Assembly (NCBI RefSeq): GCF_030818255.1
Contig: NZ_JAUTAG010000001.1
Coordinates: forward strand, 1,798,001 to 1,862,000
Origin: Microbacterium sp. SORGH_AS_0969
GTDB taxonomy: Bacteria > Actinomycetota > Actinomycetes > Actinomycetales > Microbacteriaceae
Direction of reading: 5' to 3'
Length of the DNA: 64,000 bases
Position 1 is the stretch's first letter. Every line of letters begins with the position of its first letter. A model generated the notes under the pieces. That model had not been told where the DNA came from. It made no database searches and was given only the letters and a program-made list of their open reading frames with translations. A program made the translations under genes and the position numbers. This document shows positions 34,406 through 43,338 of the stretch, in pieces.

Positions 34406-35419
34406 CTACGACGCCGCCACCGCGTCACCCGCCGCCGCCGCGCCGCCCGCCGTCGCTGCGGCATCCGCAGCACCCGCGCGCAGCCGACGCCGCACGAGCA
34501 GCACCGCGACGAGCACCACGGCAAGGATCACCGCCAGGAGCGCATACAGACTCCACGGCACCGCCGCGACCGAGAACTCGGCCGTCACCGGCGCGAGCGG
34601 CGCGGCACCCAGGCCGACCGCCTCGGGCGTGAGCTCGATCGAGCCGGCGACCCACCCGAGCGAGAACGTCGGCACCTCGCGCGCGACCTCGACGGTCGAC
34701 CCCGGAAGCACCTCGGTCAGCTGCACCGGCGGGGTGCGGGTGCCGAAGAGGCCCGCGGTGGCGACCGTCTCAGCGCCCGTCAGCCGCGTGTTACCGGTGT
34801 TCGCGAGCGCGTACTCCACGACGAGACGGCCCGAGTCGAACGGGTTCCAGGATGCCTCGTACCGGGCGGACACGCCCGACACGGCCACGGCCGGCGTCAG
34901 CTCGCCCGCGACCCGGAGGTTGATGCGCGTGCCCAGGCGCCGGTCGACGGACAGTGTCGATGACGAGTCGGTGCTCGTGAGAGAGGTCACGATGCCCGCG
35001 GCATGGTCGCCGGGGCGGGCGTCGGAGGGGACCGTGACGGTGAAGGGCACCTCGGCGGACTCGCCCGGCGCCAGCGAGAGCGATGTCGTGGCGACCGACA
35101 CCCACGTCCCGGCACCCTGCGACGGCTGCCCGTCGACGAGGACGTCGATCTCGCCCGTGGATGCCGTGAAGGCGTCGGCGGCGTAGACGGCGAGGGGGAG
35201 GGGCTCGGTGCCGGTGTTGACCACGGTCATGGCGTCGGAGATCACGGTCCCGGGTTCGACCACGTCGTACGTGAAGTTCGCGCGTCCCGTGCCCTGCGCA
35301 TTGTCGGCCGTCTGCACGGTCCAGGCGACACCGCCGTCGGCGGCCGTCGCGGGTGCGGGAGCGACGATCGCGAGGAGAAGGGAGCCGATGAGGGCGAAGG
35401 GGAGAGGGCGTCGGAACAC
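34406..35419 (-). CDS. DUF916-like surface protein with C-terminal anchor
   Basis: Protein of 337 residues: signal peptide (LPFALIGSLLLAIVAPAPATA), then DUF916 or WxL-interacting-type beta domains (NFTYDVVEPGTVISDAMTVV, PGDHAAGIVTS), a membrane helix (LYALLAVILAVVLVAVLLV) and an alanine-rich cytosolic tail. In Firmicutes this fold binds WxL surface proteins at the wall. Here it follows the HtaA gene by 65 bases, separated by a 34-bp hairpin, and may scaffold heme proteins at the surface (inference). GTG 35419 is chosen to keep the signal peptide compact. Confidence 0.75.
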   Translation of the reverse strand: MFRRPLPFALIGSLLLAIVAPAPATAADGGVAWTVQTADNAQGTGRANFTYDVVEPGTVISDAMTVVNTGTEPLPLAVYAADAFTASTGEIDVLVDGQPSQGAGTWVSVATTSLSLAPGESAEVPFTVTVPSDARPGDHAAGIVTSLTSTDSSSTLSVDRRLGTRINLRVAGELTPAVAVSGVSARYEASWNPFDSGRLVVEYALANTGNTRLTGAETVATAGLFGTRTPPVQLTEVLPGSTVEVAREVPTFSLGWVAGSIELTPEAVGLGAAPLAPVTAEFSVAAVPWSLYALLAVILAVVLVAVLLVRRRLRAGAADAAATAGGAAAAGDAVAAS

Positions 35420-35443
35420 GGGCGGGCTTTCTGCGGGACGGGC

Positions 35444-35477
35444 GACGGGGACCCCGACGCGCGTCGGAGTCCCCGTC
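35444..35477 (-). terminator. 34-bp hairpin between htaA and the DUF916 gene
   Basis: Arms GACGGGGAC / GTCCCCGTC and CCGACGC / GCGTCGG with one mismatch and no loop bases between the halves. It probably attenuates read-through from htaA or protects its mRNA end, lowering the downstream gene. Confidence 0.6.
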
Positions 35478-35484
35478 GGGTGGA

Positions 35485-37302
35485 TTACTGCAGGGCGGTG
35501 ATGGTGAGCTTCGCGGTGTAGTCGCCGGCCGGGGTCGTGCCGGGGATCACGAGCGACAGGTCGGCTCCGACGGTGGCGTTCGCGGCCGCGGTCGACGACG
35601 CGAGCACGCGCGACGCTCCGAGCCCCGTGCCGCCGAGGCGGGTCGACGCGACCTCGGTGCCGGCGGTGACGGTCTGCCCGGCCGTGACGAGCTTGGGCTT
35701 CCAACCGAGCAGGTCGCTCGAGAACGACCCGCCCGTGCTCGACGCGAAGTTTCCGACCTGGCCCGAGATGCTCCACGTGTACGGCGTGGTGCCCCCGGCG
35801 CGCGTGTCGGTCACGACGATGTTCGTCAGCGTCCCGGATGCCGTGAAGTTCGCGCCGTTCTGCACGGCGGTGCCGAGGCTCGCGGGCGAGGTGCCCTCGA
35901 ACGCCCACCCGAACGAGCCGGTGGGGTTGTCGACCCACGCCGGGACCTCGACGATCACGTCGGTCGACGACGCGAAGGCGATCGGGGTGAACGTTTCGAA
36001 GGGGGCGTACACGGTGCCGCTGCCGGCGTAGGTGTAAATGCCGAAGTTCCCTGCGGCGAGGTTCTGCGCCTCGGTGGTGCTCAGGGCGAGATCGACCGAG
36101 AACGTGCCGTCTTCCTTCAGCTCGATTGCGCCGCTGTTCGCGCCGCCGATGGTCGCCATGCTGGTGGCCGGGACCGCCCACTTCTGCGCGATCACCGAAC
36201 GTGCGGAGGAGGCGGCGCCAGCCGAGGGCTTCCAGACGTCGGCGAACTTGCCGAACACGACGTACGTTCCGCTGAAGGTCCCGGCGAGGGGCGGTCGCGT
36301 GCCGTTGGTGGCGGTGCCCGACGGCAGGAAGCCGCTGCCCGTGACGGTGACCGTCTCACCCTGGGCGAGACCGCTGGTCTTCGAGACGGTGACGGTCGGA
36401 GCGGATGCCACGGGCGCGGCCGTGTAGGCGACCGAGAGCGCGCTCGCGGGCTTGCGCGCGTCGGCCGAACCGCCCGAGGAGTACCAGTACGAGCCCTGGC
36501 CGGTCTTCACCTGGAAGTCGACGAACGACTGCGGGAAGGCTCCGGCGTTCGCGCCGGTGGTGACCTGGGCGACCGAGCCCTCGGGGACGGTGATCGTGCG
36601 ACCGAGGTAGTCGGGGGTCACGGTGAATCCGGTGGGGGTCACGTCGACGCCGGTGAGGGTCGCGATGACCACGTTCGGCTCAGGGGTAAGGGTCTCGAAC
36701 TTGTCGGGGTCGTCCATCGAGGTGCCGTAGCCGCCGAGGGTCGCGGTGACCGTTCCGGTGCCATCGGGAGCGACGGTGAGCTTCGGGTCGGTGATCCACG
36801 AGCGGGTCATGCCCGAGTAGTACGCCGAAGTGAACGACCCGGTCCACTGGATCGTCGCGGTGTTGGCATCCACATCGACCGTGCCGGAGCCGCCGGTGAT
36901 CTCGGCGATGTGTCCCGAGTTCAGGCCGTTGCCCGAAGTGATGGTGGTGCCGTTGGCATCCGTCCGCAGGCCCGCGAAGGTCGCCGTGGCGTAGCCGCCG
37001 TCGGCCTGCTTCTTCAGGATTCGCGTGTTGCCGTCGCTCTGCTTCCAGTTCGACGCGGTGACGCGGTCGGCCGACGAGGTCGCCGTGACGATCCCCGCCG
37101 ACAGCAGGTTGACCGTGCCGGGGGCGAAGGCGGCCGCGTTCGATTCGGCGTTGATGCCCCAGCGGAAGACGGCGCCGTCGACGGTGGTCTCGGCGGCGTG
37201 CGCGGGGGCGGCGACGAGAGCCCCGCCGAGGGCGATCGCCGCGGCGGCGAGACTCGCGGTGGTCACGCGGACGAACCGGCGTCTGTGCGTGGAGGAATCC
37301 AC
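35485..37302 (-). CDS. htaA: HtaA-domain heme-binding surface protein
   Basis: Protein of 605 residues: signal peptide ending APAHA (about residue 34), then one HtaA domain (FRWGINAESNAAAF, WTGSFTSAYYSGMTRSW, FVDFQVKTGQGSYWY), and from about 290 a long region of Ig-like beta segments (TVTVSKTSGLAQGETVTVTG). There is no C-terminal membrane helix or LPXTG, so it is secreted or held by partners. HtaA domains bind heme through a conserved tyrosine. GTG 37302 has a GAAGGGA site. An iron box lies upstream, shared with the divergent hmuT gene. Its usual partner, a C-terminal anchor, is absent. Confidence 0.85.
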   Translation of the reverse strand: MDSSTHRRRFVRVTTASLAAAAIALGGALVAAPAHAAETTVDGAVFRWGINAESNAAAFAPGTVNLLSAGIVTATSSADRVTASNWKQSDGNTRILKKQADGGYATATFAGLRTDANGTTITSGNGLNSGHIAEITGGSGTVDVDANTATIQWTGSFTSAYYSGMTRSWITDPKLTVAPDGTGTVTATLGGYGTSMDDPDKFETLTPEPNVVIATLTGVDVTPTGFTVTPDYLGRTITVPEGSVAQVTTGANAGAFPQSFVDFQVKTGQGSYWYSSGGSADARKPASALSVAYTAAPVASAPTVTVSKTSGLAQGETVTVTGSGFLPSGTATNGTRPPLAGTFSGTYVVFGKFADVWKPSAGAASSARSVIAQKWAVPATSMATIGGANSGAIELKEDGTFSVDLALSTTEAQNLAAGNFGIYTYAGSGTVYAPFETFTPIAFASSTDVIVEVPAWVDNPTGSFGWAFEGTSPASLGTAVQNGANFTASGTLTNIVVTDTRAGGTTPYTWSISGQVGNFASSTGGSFSSDLLGWKPKLVTAGQTVTAGTEVASTRLGGTGLGASRVLASSTAAANATVGADLSLVIPGTTPAGDYTAKLTITALQ

Positions 37303-37378
37303 GTTCGTTCCCTTCTCCGCCCCCCGACGGGTCCCGACGGCAGGCCGCGGGTGCACCCGGTGGGTGCTGGAGGGCAGG

Positions 37379-37392
37379 TTAGGCTTACCTAA
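37379..37392 (-). promoter_or_regulatory. Iron box of htaA
   Basis: TTAGGCTTACCTAA, identical to the box at 33275-33288, 77 bases upstream of the htaA start on the minus strand and in the same gap as the hmuT box. Confidence 0.78.
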
Positions 37393-37418
37393 GCATGAAG
37401 TCGGCATCCAGGCAATGT

Positions 37419-37437
37419 TAAGGGTAGGCTCACCTTA
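37419..37437 (+). promoter_or_regulatory. Iron box and promoter of hmuT
   Basis: The 19-bp TAAGGGTAGGCTCACCTTA has inverted AAGG/CCTT ends and fits the IdeR length. TAGGCT at 37425-37430 is the probable -10. A GGAGG site follows at 37441, so unlike its neighbours this mRNA has a leader. Confidence 0.75.
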
Positions 37438-37452
37438 CTTGGAGGTACGTTC

Positions 37453-38550
37453 ATGATCCGTCGAACGACTCGGGGCGTCGCCGCGCTCGCGCTCTTCGTG
37501 GCCGTCGCCGCAGGGCTCACCGCGTGCGACGCCGCCGGAACAGCTCACGGTGGTGGCCCGGCGGCCACGCCGCCGCTGGCCGAGGTCACGCCGCTCGCCG
37601 ATCCCCTGTCGTGGGAGGGGCCGTCGACCGCTGTCGCGGCCGCCGCGCCGATCGTGCCGGTCACCGACGGTGCGCAGGTGCTGCCCGCGACGGTCACCGA
37701 CTCGCAGGGCACGACCGTCACGGTGACCGACACCTCCCGCATCCTGACGCTCGACATCTACGGCTCGCTCTCGCGGATCGTCTTCGAGCTGGGGCTCGGC
37801 GACCAGGTGGTCGCGCGCGACATCTCGACGGGTTTCCCCGAGGCGGCGCACCTTCCGGTCGTCACCGAGAACGGCCATGACCTCAACGCCGAGGCGATCC
37901 TCGACGCGGCCCCCACGGTGATCCTGACCGACACGAGCCTCGGCCCGTGGGACACCATCCTGCAGATGCGGGATGCCGGCATCCCGGTCGTCGTGGTCGA
38001 CTCGCACCGGTCGCTCGAGTCGGTCGGGTCGCTCATCGAGCAGGTCGGAGCGGCTCTGGGCGTACCCGAGCGGGCGGCGGCGCTCGCCGCGCGCAGCACC
38101 GCCGCAGTGGACGCCAAGATCGCGCAGATCGCCGCCGTCGCGCCGAGCGACCCCGCGCAGAAGCTCCGGATGATGTTCCTCTACGTCCGGGGACAGTCGG
38201 GCGTCTACTACCTGTTCGGCGAGGAGTCCGGGGCGGACAGTCTGATCGAGGCCCTCGGGGGCGTCGACGTCGCCGGTGAGATCGGCTGGAAAGGGATGCG
38301 CCCGATCACCGACGAGGCCCTCGTCGACGCGAACCCCGACCTGCTCATCATGATGACGAAGGGCCTCGAGTCGGTCGGCGGCGTGGACGGGCTCACCGAG
38401 CACCTGCCCGCGGTCGCCCAGACGGATGCCGGTCGCCACCGGCGCATCGTCGACATGTCCGACACGACGGTGCTGAGCTTCGGGCCCGCCGCCGCCGACG
38501 TGCTCGACGCGCTCGCCGTCGCCGTCTATGCGCCCGAGGCGGCGGGATGA
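37453..38550 (+). CDS. hmuT: Heme ABC transporter, substrate-binding lipoprotein
   Basis: Protein of 365 residues with a lipobox LTAC (Cys at about 25) and the two-lobed helical-backbone fold of siderophore/heme binders (TSRILTLDIYGSLSRIVFEL, GWKGMRPITDEALVDANPDL). The segment LGLGDQVVARDISTGFP matches HmuT/FhuT types. A strong GGAGG site lies 7 bases before ATG 37453. The stop overlaps the permease ATG (ATGA). It takes heme from HtaA-type proteins and passes it to HmuU. Confidence 0.88.
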   Translation: MIRRTTRGVAALALFVAVAAGLTACDAAGTAHGGGPAATPPLAEVTPLADPLSWEGPSTAVAAAAPIVPVTDGAQVLPATVTDSQGTTVTVTDTSRILTLDIYGSLSRIVFELGLGDQVVARDISTGFPEAAHLPVVTENGHDLNAEAILDAAPTVILTDTSLGPWDTILQMRDAGIPVVVVDSHRSLESVGSLIEQVGAALGVPERAAALAARSTAAVDAKIAQIAAVAPSDPAQKLRMMFLYVRGQSGVYYLFGEESGADSLIEALGGVDVAGEIGWKGMRPITDEALVDANPDLLIMMTKGLESVGGVDGLTEHLPAVAQTDAGRHRRIVDMSDTTVLSFGPAAADVLDALAVAVYAPEAAG

Positions 38551-39662
38551 CGGCGGTCGCGGTCGCTCCCGTCGCCGCACCGAGACCCCGGGTCGGTGTG
38601 CGTGTCCCGGCGGTCTTCGGCTCGCTGTCCGTCGCCCTCGTGGTGCTCGTCGTCGTGTCGGCCGGGAGCGGGCAGCTCTCGATCCCACCCGATCAGGTCG
38701 TCGGCGCCTTCGCGCGCGCCTGGAACGAGGCGGTGCGCGGGATCGGTCTCGGCGTGCTGTCGGTCGCGCCGGGCGCGGCCATGGAGCACGTCAACGGCGA
38801 GGCCACCCTGTGGCTGATCCGGATGCCACGACTGCTCATGGCCGTGCTGGTGGGGGCGACGCTCGCCACGGCCGGGGTCGTCATGCAGGGCGTGTTCCGA
38901 AACCCGCTGGCCGAGCCCGGGGTCATCGGCATCTCGTCGGGAGCGGCGGTGGGGGCCTCGGCATCCATCGTCTTCGGGCTCACGTTCCTCGGCCCGCTCA
39001 CCCTGCCGGCCCTCGCGTTCGCCGGCGGGCTGGCTGCGACCGTGATCGTCTACGCCTCGGCGCGTGCCGACGGACGCACCGAGGTCGTCACCCTCGTGCT
39101 CACCGGGATCGCGGTCAACGCGATCGGCGGGGCCGCGATCGCGCTGTTCACCTACCTCGGCTCGACGCAGCAGCGCGAGCAGATCGTGTTCTGGCAGCTC
39201 GGCTCGCTCAACGGCACGCGCTGGGACGACCTCGCCGTCGTCGCGCCACTCGCCGTCGTCGGCATCGTCGCGTGCCTGTTCTTCGCGGGAAGCCTCGATC
39301 TCCTCGCGCTCGGCGAGCGGCAGGCCGAGCACCTCGGCGTGCGCGTGGAGCGGCTGCGCGTGATCGCGATCGTCGTGATCGCCCTGCTCACGTGCGCCGC
39401 GGTCGCCTTCTGCGGAATCATCGGCTTCGTGGGGCTCGTCGTGCCCCACCTCATGCGCATGGTGCTCGGGCCCGGTCATCGTCTGCTCCTGCCCGCGAGT
39501 GCCCTCGGCGGCGCCGTGCTGCTGCTGGCCGCCGACCTCGTCGCGCGCACCGCCATACCCGGGTCGGAGCTGCCGATCGGCATGCTCACCGCCCTGATCG
39601 GCGGGCCGTTCTTCTTCTGGCTCCTGCGCCGCACGCGCCGCCGGTCGGGGGGATGGGGATGA
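38547..39662 (+). CDS. hmuU: Heme ABC transporter permease
   Basis: Protein of 371 residues, FecCD family, about 9-10 helices. Family marks are RMPRLLMAVLVGATLATAGVV, GVFRNPLAEPGVIGISSGA and FVGLVVPHLMRM. The loop GERQAEHLGVRVERLR contacts the ATPase. It overlaps hmuT and hmuV by ATGA. Works as a dimer in the membrane. Confidence 0.9.
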   Translation: MTAVAVAPVAAPRPRVGVRVPAVFGSLSVALVVLVVVSAGSGQLSIPPDQVVGAFARAWNEAVRGIGLGVLSVAPGAAMEHVNGEATLWLIRMPRLLMAVLVGATLATAGVVMQGVFRNPLAEPGVIGISSGAAVGASASIVFGLTFLGPLTLPALAFAGGLAATVIVYASARADGRTEVVTLVLTGIAVNAIGGAAIALFTYLGSTQQREQIVFWQLGSLNGTRWDDLAVVAPLAVVGIVACLFFAGSLDLLALGERQAEHLGVRVERLRVIAIVVIALLTCAAVAFCGIIGFVGLVVPHLMRMVLGPGHRLLLPASALGGAVLLLAADLVARTAIPGSELPIGMLTALIGGPFFFWLLRRTRRRSGGWG

Positions 39663-40462
39663 CGCCGGTGCTGCGTGCGCGCGGGATCTCGGCCGAGGTC
39701 GGCGGCAGGCGTGTGCTCGACGACGTCGACCTCGACCTCGCCGCCGGAGAGATGGTCGTGCTCGTCGGTCCGAACGGCGCGGGCAAGTCGACGCTGCTGT
39801 CGGTGCTCGCGGGAGACCGCACCCCCGCGGCGGGATCCGTCGAGCTCGACGGGGCGGTGCTGGACTCGTGGCCCGTCGCCGAGCGGGCGCGCCGACGGTC
39901 GGTGCTGACCCAGAGCAACGAGGTGTCGTTCCCGTTCGTCGTGCGCGACGTCGTGCGCATGGGGCGGGCGCCCTGGCGCCGGCATCCCGCCGCCGCGCGC
40001 GACGACGACGCGGTGGCCGAGGCGCTGGTCGCCGGTGAGGTGGAGGCCTTCGCCGACCGACCCGTCACCGGGCTCTCCGGCGGGGAACGCGCCCGCGCGG
40101 CGTTCGCGCGCTCGTACGCGCAGGAGTGCGCGATCGCGCTGCTCGACGAACCCACCGCGAGCCTCGACATCCGCCACCAGCACCGCGTGCTCGCCCGCAC
40201 GCGCGAACGCGTGAACGCCGGGGGCGCCGCCATCGTCGTGCTGCACGATCTGGGGCTCGCCGCCGCCTACGCCGATCGCATCGCCCTGCTCGAGAACGGG
40301 CGGGTGGTCGCGGTCGGGCCGCCGCGCGACGTGCTCGATCCCGAGCTGCTCACGCGGGTGTATCGGCATCCGATCGACGTCGTCGACGGGCCCCGCGGAA
40401 CCCTGCTCGTCGTCGCCGACGCCTCGCCCCTGGCATCCCCCCTCCCCGGAGAACTCGTATGA
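39659..40462 (+). CDS. hmuV: Heme ABC transporter ATPase
   Basis: Protein of 267 residues with Walker A GPNGAGKST (37-45), Q-loop LTQSNEVSF, signature LSGGERAR, Walker B IALLDEPTAS and switch histidine in VLHDLGLA. The LTQSN Q-loop is typical of HmuV. ATG 39659 overlaps the permease stop; ATG 39653 is a possible alternative. The stop overlaps the next gene, so the whole heme operon is coupled. Confidence 0.9.
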   Translation: MTPVLRARGISAEVGGRRVLDDVDLDLAAGEMVVLVGPNGAGKSTLLSVLAGDRTPAAGSVELDGAVLDSWPVAERARRRSVLTQSNEVSFPFVVRDVVRMGRAPWRRHPAAARDDDAVAEALVAGEVEAFADRPVTGLSGGERARAAFARSYAQECAIALLDEPTASLDIRHQHRVLARTRERVNAGGAAIVVLHDLGLAAAYADRIALLENGRVVAVGPPRDVLDPELLTRVYRHPIDVVDGPRGTLLVVADASPLASPLPGELV

Positions 40463-41757
40463 ACCGTCTGACTCGTCGTCTCGCTGCTCTCGCGACCGCG
40501 CTGACCCTGACCGTCGCGGGCGTCGTCGTCGCCGGAGCCCCCGCGTGGGCCGCCGGGACCGTGACGGTCACGGGGCCCGAGGGCACGGCATCCGCGAGTC
40601 CCGATTACGCCACCGACGTGACCGTGTCGGGCTCGGGCTTCCAGTCGATCCCGAACGGTTTCGGCGGCATCTACGTGCTCTTCGGGTGGGTCGACGACGC
40701 GAGCGGCGGGTCGTGGCGCCCGAGCGCCGGGGGAGTGGTCGGGGCGGACTACCGGTACGTGCCCGACGCGGAATCGGCCGACAACAACGGGTACCAGCGC
40801 TTCCTGGCGTTCCCGGGCAGCCAGACCGAGAGCTCCGCGAACGGCACGTTGGGCGCCGACGGATCGTGGTCGGTGTCGATGGTGATTCCCGGGGCGGTCT
40901 TCGAGAGCCAGGACCGCGAGGGCAACATCACCGAGGTCGATTGCCGACGCGTCACCTGCGGCATCATCACCATCGGCGCGCACGGGGTGAAGAACGCCAA
41001 CAACGAGACGTTCACGCCGGTCTCGTTCGCGGCGGCTTCCGCGGCCGAGGCCCCCGCCGCCGCGAGCGCACCGGCCGCCGCGGGCTCCGTGCGCGTCGGC
41101 GTCGAGTCGGCGTCGGTCGCGGCGGGCACCTCGGTCGTCTTCACCGGTCAGGGCTTCACCCCCGGCGAGCAGGTCGTGGCCTCGCTCGACGGCGGTCTCA
41201 CGGCCGTGGGCCCGCTCACCGCCGGGGCGCAGGGCGAGGTCGCCGCGGCGCTGCCCGTGCCGCGCGAGATCCGCGACGGAACGCACCTCATCACCCTGCG
41301 CGGGGCAGGATCGGGCGCGGTGGCCGAGACCGAGGTCGCCGTCAGCGGCGGGACCGCGGTGGCATCCGTCTCCGACGCGCCGACCGCTCCGACGTGGGTG
41401 CTCGTGCTGCTGCTGGCGTGCATCGCGCTGGCCGTGGCCTTGATCATCACGAGCATCGTGACCGCGATCGTGCGCGCTCGCGCGCGGCGTCGCGCGAAGC
41501 GGGAGCGCGCGGCTGCCGCGACGGGACGGACGGATGCCGTGCCGGCGGGCACCCTCGCCACGCCCGGCACCGCGTCTTCCGGTGTCGCACCGCCTTCCGC
41601 CGCGCCGGCCTCGGCCATTGCTGCACCTCCCGCAGCCGCGGCTGCCGCTGCCGCTCCGGTGTCGCCCGTCGTCGTGAACGATGCGAGGTCGGCGGGCGGA
41701 AGGGTCGCCTCTCCCGACGCGCCGACCGACCTCCTGCCGACGGGGACGCCGCGATGA
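40459..41757 (+). CDS. Secreted surface protein with C-terminal membrane anchor
   Basis: Protein of 432 residues: signal peptide ending PAWA (about 32), two beta domains (VTVSGSGFQSIPNGFGGIYVLFGW and an Ig-like VVFTGQGFTPGEQVVAS), one membrane helix (APTWVLVLLLACIALAVALI, about 310-330), then a basic and alanine-rich cytosolic tail of about 90 residues. The first domain resembles the repeat part of the large HtaA protein. ATGA-coupled on both sides inside the heme operon, so it probably presents or passes heme at the membrane. Confidence 0.78.
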   Translation: MNRLTRRLAALATALTLTVAGVVVAGAPAWAAGTVTVTGPEGTASASPDYATDVTVSGSGFQSIPNGFGGIYVLFGWVDDASGGSWRPSAGGVVGADYRYVPDAESADNNGYQRFLAFPGSQTESSANGTLGADGSWSVSMVIPGAVFESQDREGNITEVDCRRVTCGIITIGAHGVKNANNETFTPVSFAAASAAEAPAAASAPAAAGSVRVGVESASVAAGTSVVFTGQGFTPGEQVVASLDGGLTAVGPLTAGAQGEVAAALPVPREIRDGTHLITLRGAGSGAVAETEVAVSGGTAVASVSDAPTAPTWVLVLLLACIALAVALIITSIVTAIVRARARRRAKRERAAAATGRTDAVPAGTLATPGTASSGVAPPSAAPASAIAAPPAAAAAAAAPVSPVVVNDARSAGGRVASPDAPTDLLPTGTPR

Positions 41758-42971
41758 GGGCGCGCACCGTGCTGCGGGCCGCTCTCGCGGCCGCCCTGCT
41801 GCTGGGGTTCGGTGCGGCTCCCGCCGCGGCGGCCGGTCCGGACGATGTCATCGTCACGGTGCCCGGGCCCGGCGGCGACCCCGGGGGCGGAGACGGCACC
41901 ATCGTCGATGCGCAACTGCGGTGGGGGGTGAACGCCGAGTCCGGCGGCGGAGCCTTCGCCGGGGGCTGCAACTTCCTCAGCGCCGGTGTCGCCGGCGACG
42001 CGGGAGGCGCCCGGGTCTGGGGCGAGAGCGATGGCCTCTACCGTGCCGAGGATGGTCGGGTGCGCATCGAGAAGCCGACGGCGGGAGGCCAGTGGACGAC
42101 CGCCTCGTGGGCCACCAAGTGCCAGGATCCGACGGGCGCGCCGGTGTCGGTCGCCTCGACCGCGAGCACCACCGGAAACCAGGTCGTCATCGACGGTGGC
42201 ACGGGCACGCGCCGCGACGGAGCGCTCGACATCCGGTGGTCGGGCTCGTTCACCGTCGTGTTCTACGGGGGCATGACCTACTGGAGCGTGACGGACCCGC
42301 AGCTCACCCTCGACGCGGCGGGCAACGGTCAGCTCACGGCGAGCGCGAGCGGCTACGGCACCTCGATGGACGACATGACGAAGTGGAGCCCGATCGCTGC
42401 GCAGACCATCGTGCTGGCCGACATCCGCGCAGCCGACCTCTCCGGCACCGGCGGCTTCACCGTCACGCCGCAGTACCTCGGTGTCTTGAGCGTTGGCGCG
42501 GGGCAGGTCGCACGCTCAGGGACGAACGAGGCGTACTGGGGATCGTTCCCGCAGTCCTTCGTCGACTTCCACCGCGTGACGGGGCAACAGGGGTATTGGC
42601 TCACGACGGGCGGAGTCCGGGATGCCGCGAAGCCGGCGTCGCCGCTCACGGTCAGCTACTCGTCGGCAGCGCCGGTCGCCGTGCCGCCCTCGGCCGGCAC
42701 GGGAGCCGCTCCCGCGGGCGCACCGAGCAACCCGCTGCGGCGCGCGCCGGGGGCGATCGCCGCCGCCGCACCGCTGCAGCAGTTCCTGCCGGTCGCGGCA
42801 CCGCTGACGACGCAGCCGCAGGCGGCGGGGCTGGTCCCCGAGTCGCGGCGGAGCCTCTCGCCGCTCGTGGTGCCCCTGCTCGGCTCCGCCGCCGCGCTCG
42901 GGCTGGCGATCATCGCGGTGCTGAGCATGATGCGGGCGTTCCCGTGGCAGCGCCCGGCGCGCGTCGCCTGA
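41754..42971 (+). CDS. HtaA-domain protein with C-terminal membrane anchor
   Basis: Protein of 405 residues: signal peptide, a glycine-rich linker, one HtaA domain (LRWGVNAESGGGAFAGG, IRWSGSFTVVFYGGMTYWSV, FVDFHRVTGQQGYWLTTGG), an alanine/proline-rich spacer, one membrane helix (LVVPLLGSAAALGLAIIAVL) and a short basic tail. The HtaA domain parallels that of the big secreted protein at 35485-37302, including the tyrosine pair and YGTSMDD. A cysteine pair in the loops (GGCNF, TKCQD) may form a disulfide. Likely hands heme to HmuT. Confidence 0.85.
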   Translation: MRARTVLRAALAAALLLGFGAAPAAAAGPDDVIVTVPGPGGDPGGGDGTIVDAQLRWGVNAESGGGAFAGGCNFLSAGVAGDAGGARVWGESDGLYRAEDGRVRIEKPTAGGQWTTASWATKCQDPTGAPVSVASTASTTGNQVVIDGGTGTRRDGALDIRWSGSFTVVFYGGMTYWSVTDPQLTLDAAGNGQLTASASGYGTSMDDMTKWSPIAAQTIVLADIRAADLSGTGGFTVTPQYLGVLSVGAGQVARSGTNEAYWGSFPQSFVDFHRVTGQQGYWLTTGGVRDAAKPASPLTVSYSSAAPVAVPPSAGTGAAPAGAPSNPLRRAPGAIAAAAPLQQFLPVAAPLTTQPQAAGLVPESRRSLSPLVVPLLGSAAALGLAIIAVLSMMRAFPWQRPARVA

Positions 42972-43338
42972 GGTTTCGCGGCGGTAGGTCGGGGGGTTGG
43001 TGTGCACAACTCCTGAGACGCGCACCGGCGAACCCGTCACCGCTGCATGATTCCGCGAACAGGCCCAGCCGCCACTGCCATTTCACCGGAGTTTCGCACC
43101 ACCTATCGGCGCGACCTCTCCGTCTTCCCGCGTCGGGCGTGCCGACGCGGGAGGCTGGGGCCCCGCGCCGCCGGGTGTCGCGAGGCCGGCGCGACGCCGG
43201 AGGCTCGGGTTTGACGCCCCGCGCCACCCGGCGTGCACAACGCAGGACATCCGCGGCACCGCGGCCGGCCCACCGCGGGATCACGTCGATCGGGCGTGCC
43301 GCGGCACCGGGCTTCCTGCGTCGTGTACCTTGCCACCG
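42972..43338. other. 367-base noncoding gap with hairpins
   Basis: No credible gene. It holds a perfect 10-bp stem CCCGCGTCGG / CCGACGCGGG (43127-43151), a smaller stem GTCGCG / CGCGAC (43177-43195), and two loose direct copies of a GAGGCT...CCCCGCGCC segment (from 43151 and 43200). GTGCACAAC occurs twice. The large stem can end transcription from either side. Confidence 0.55.
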
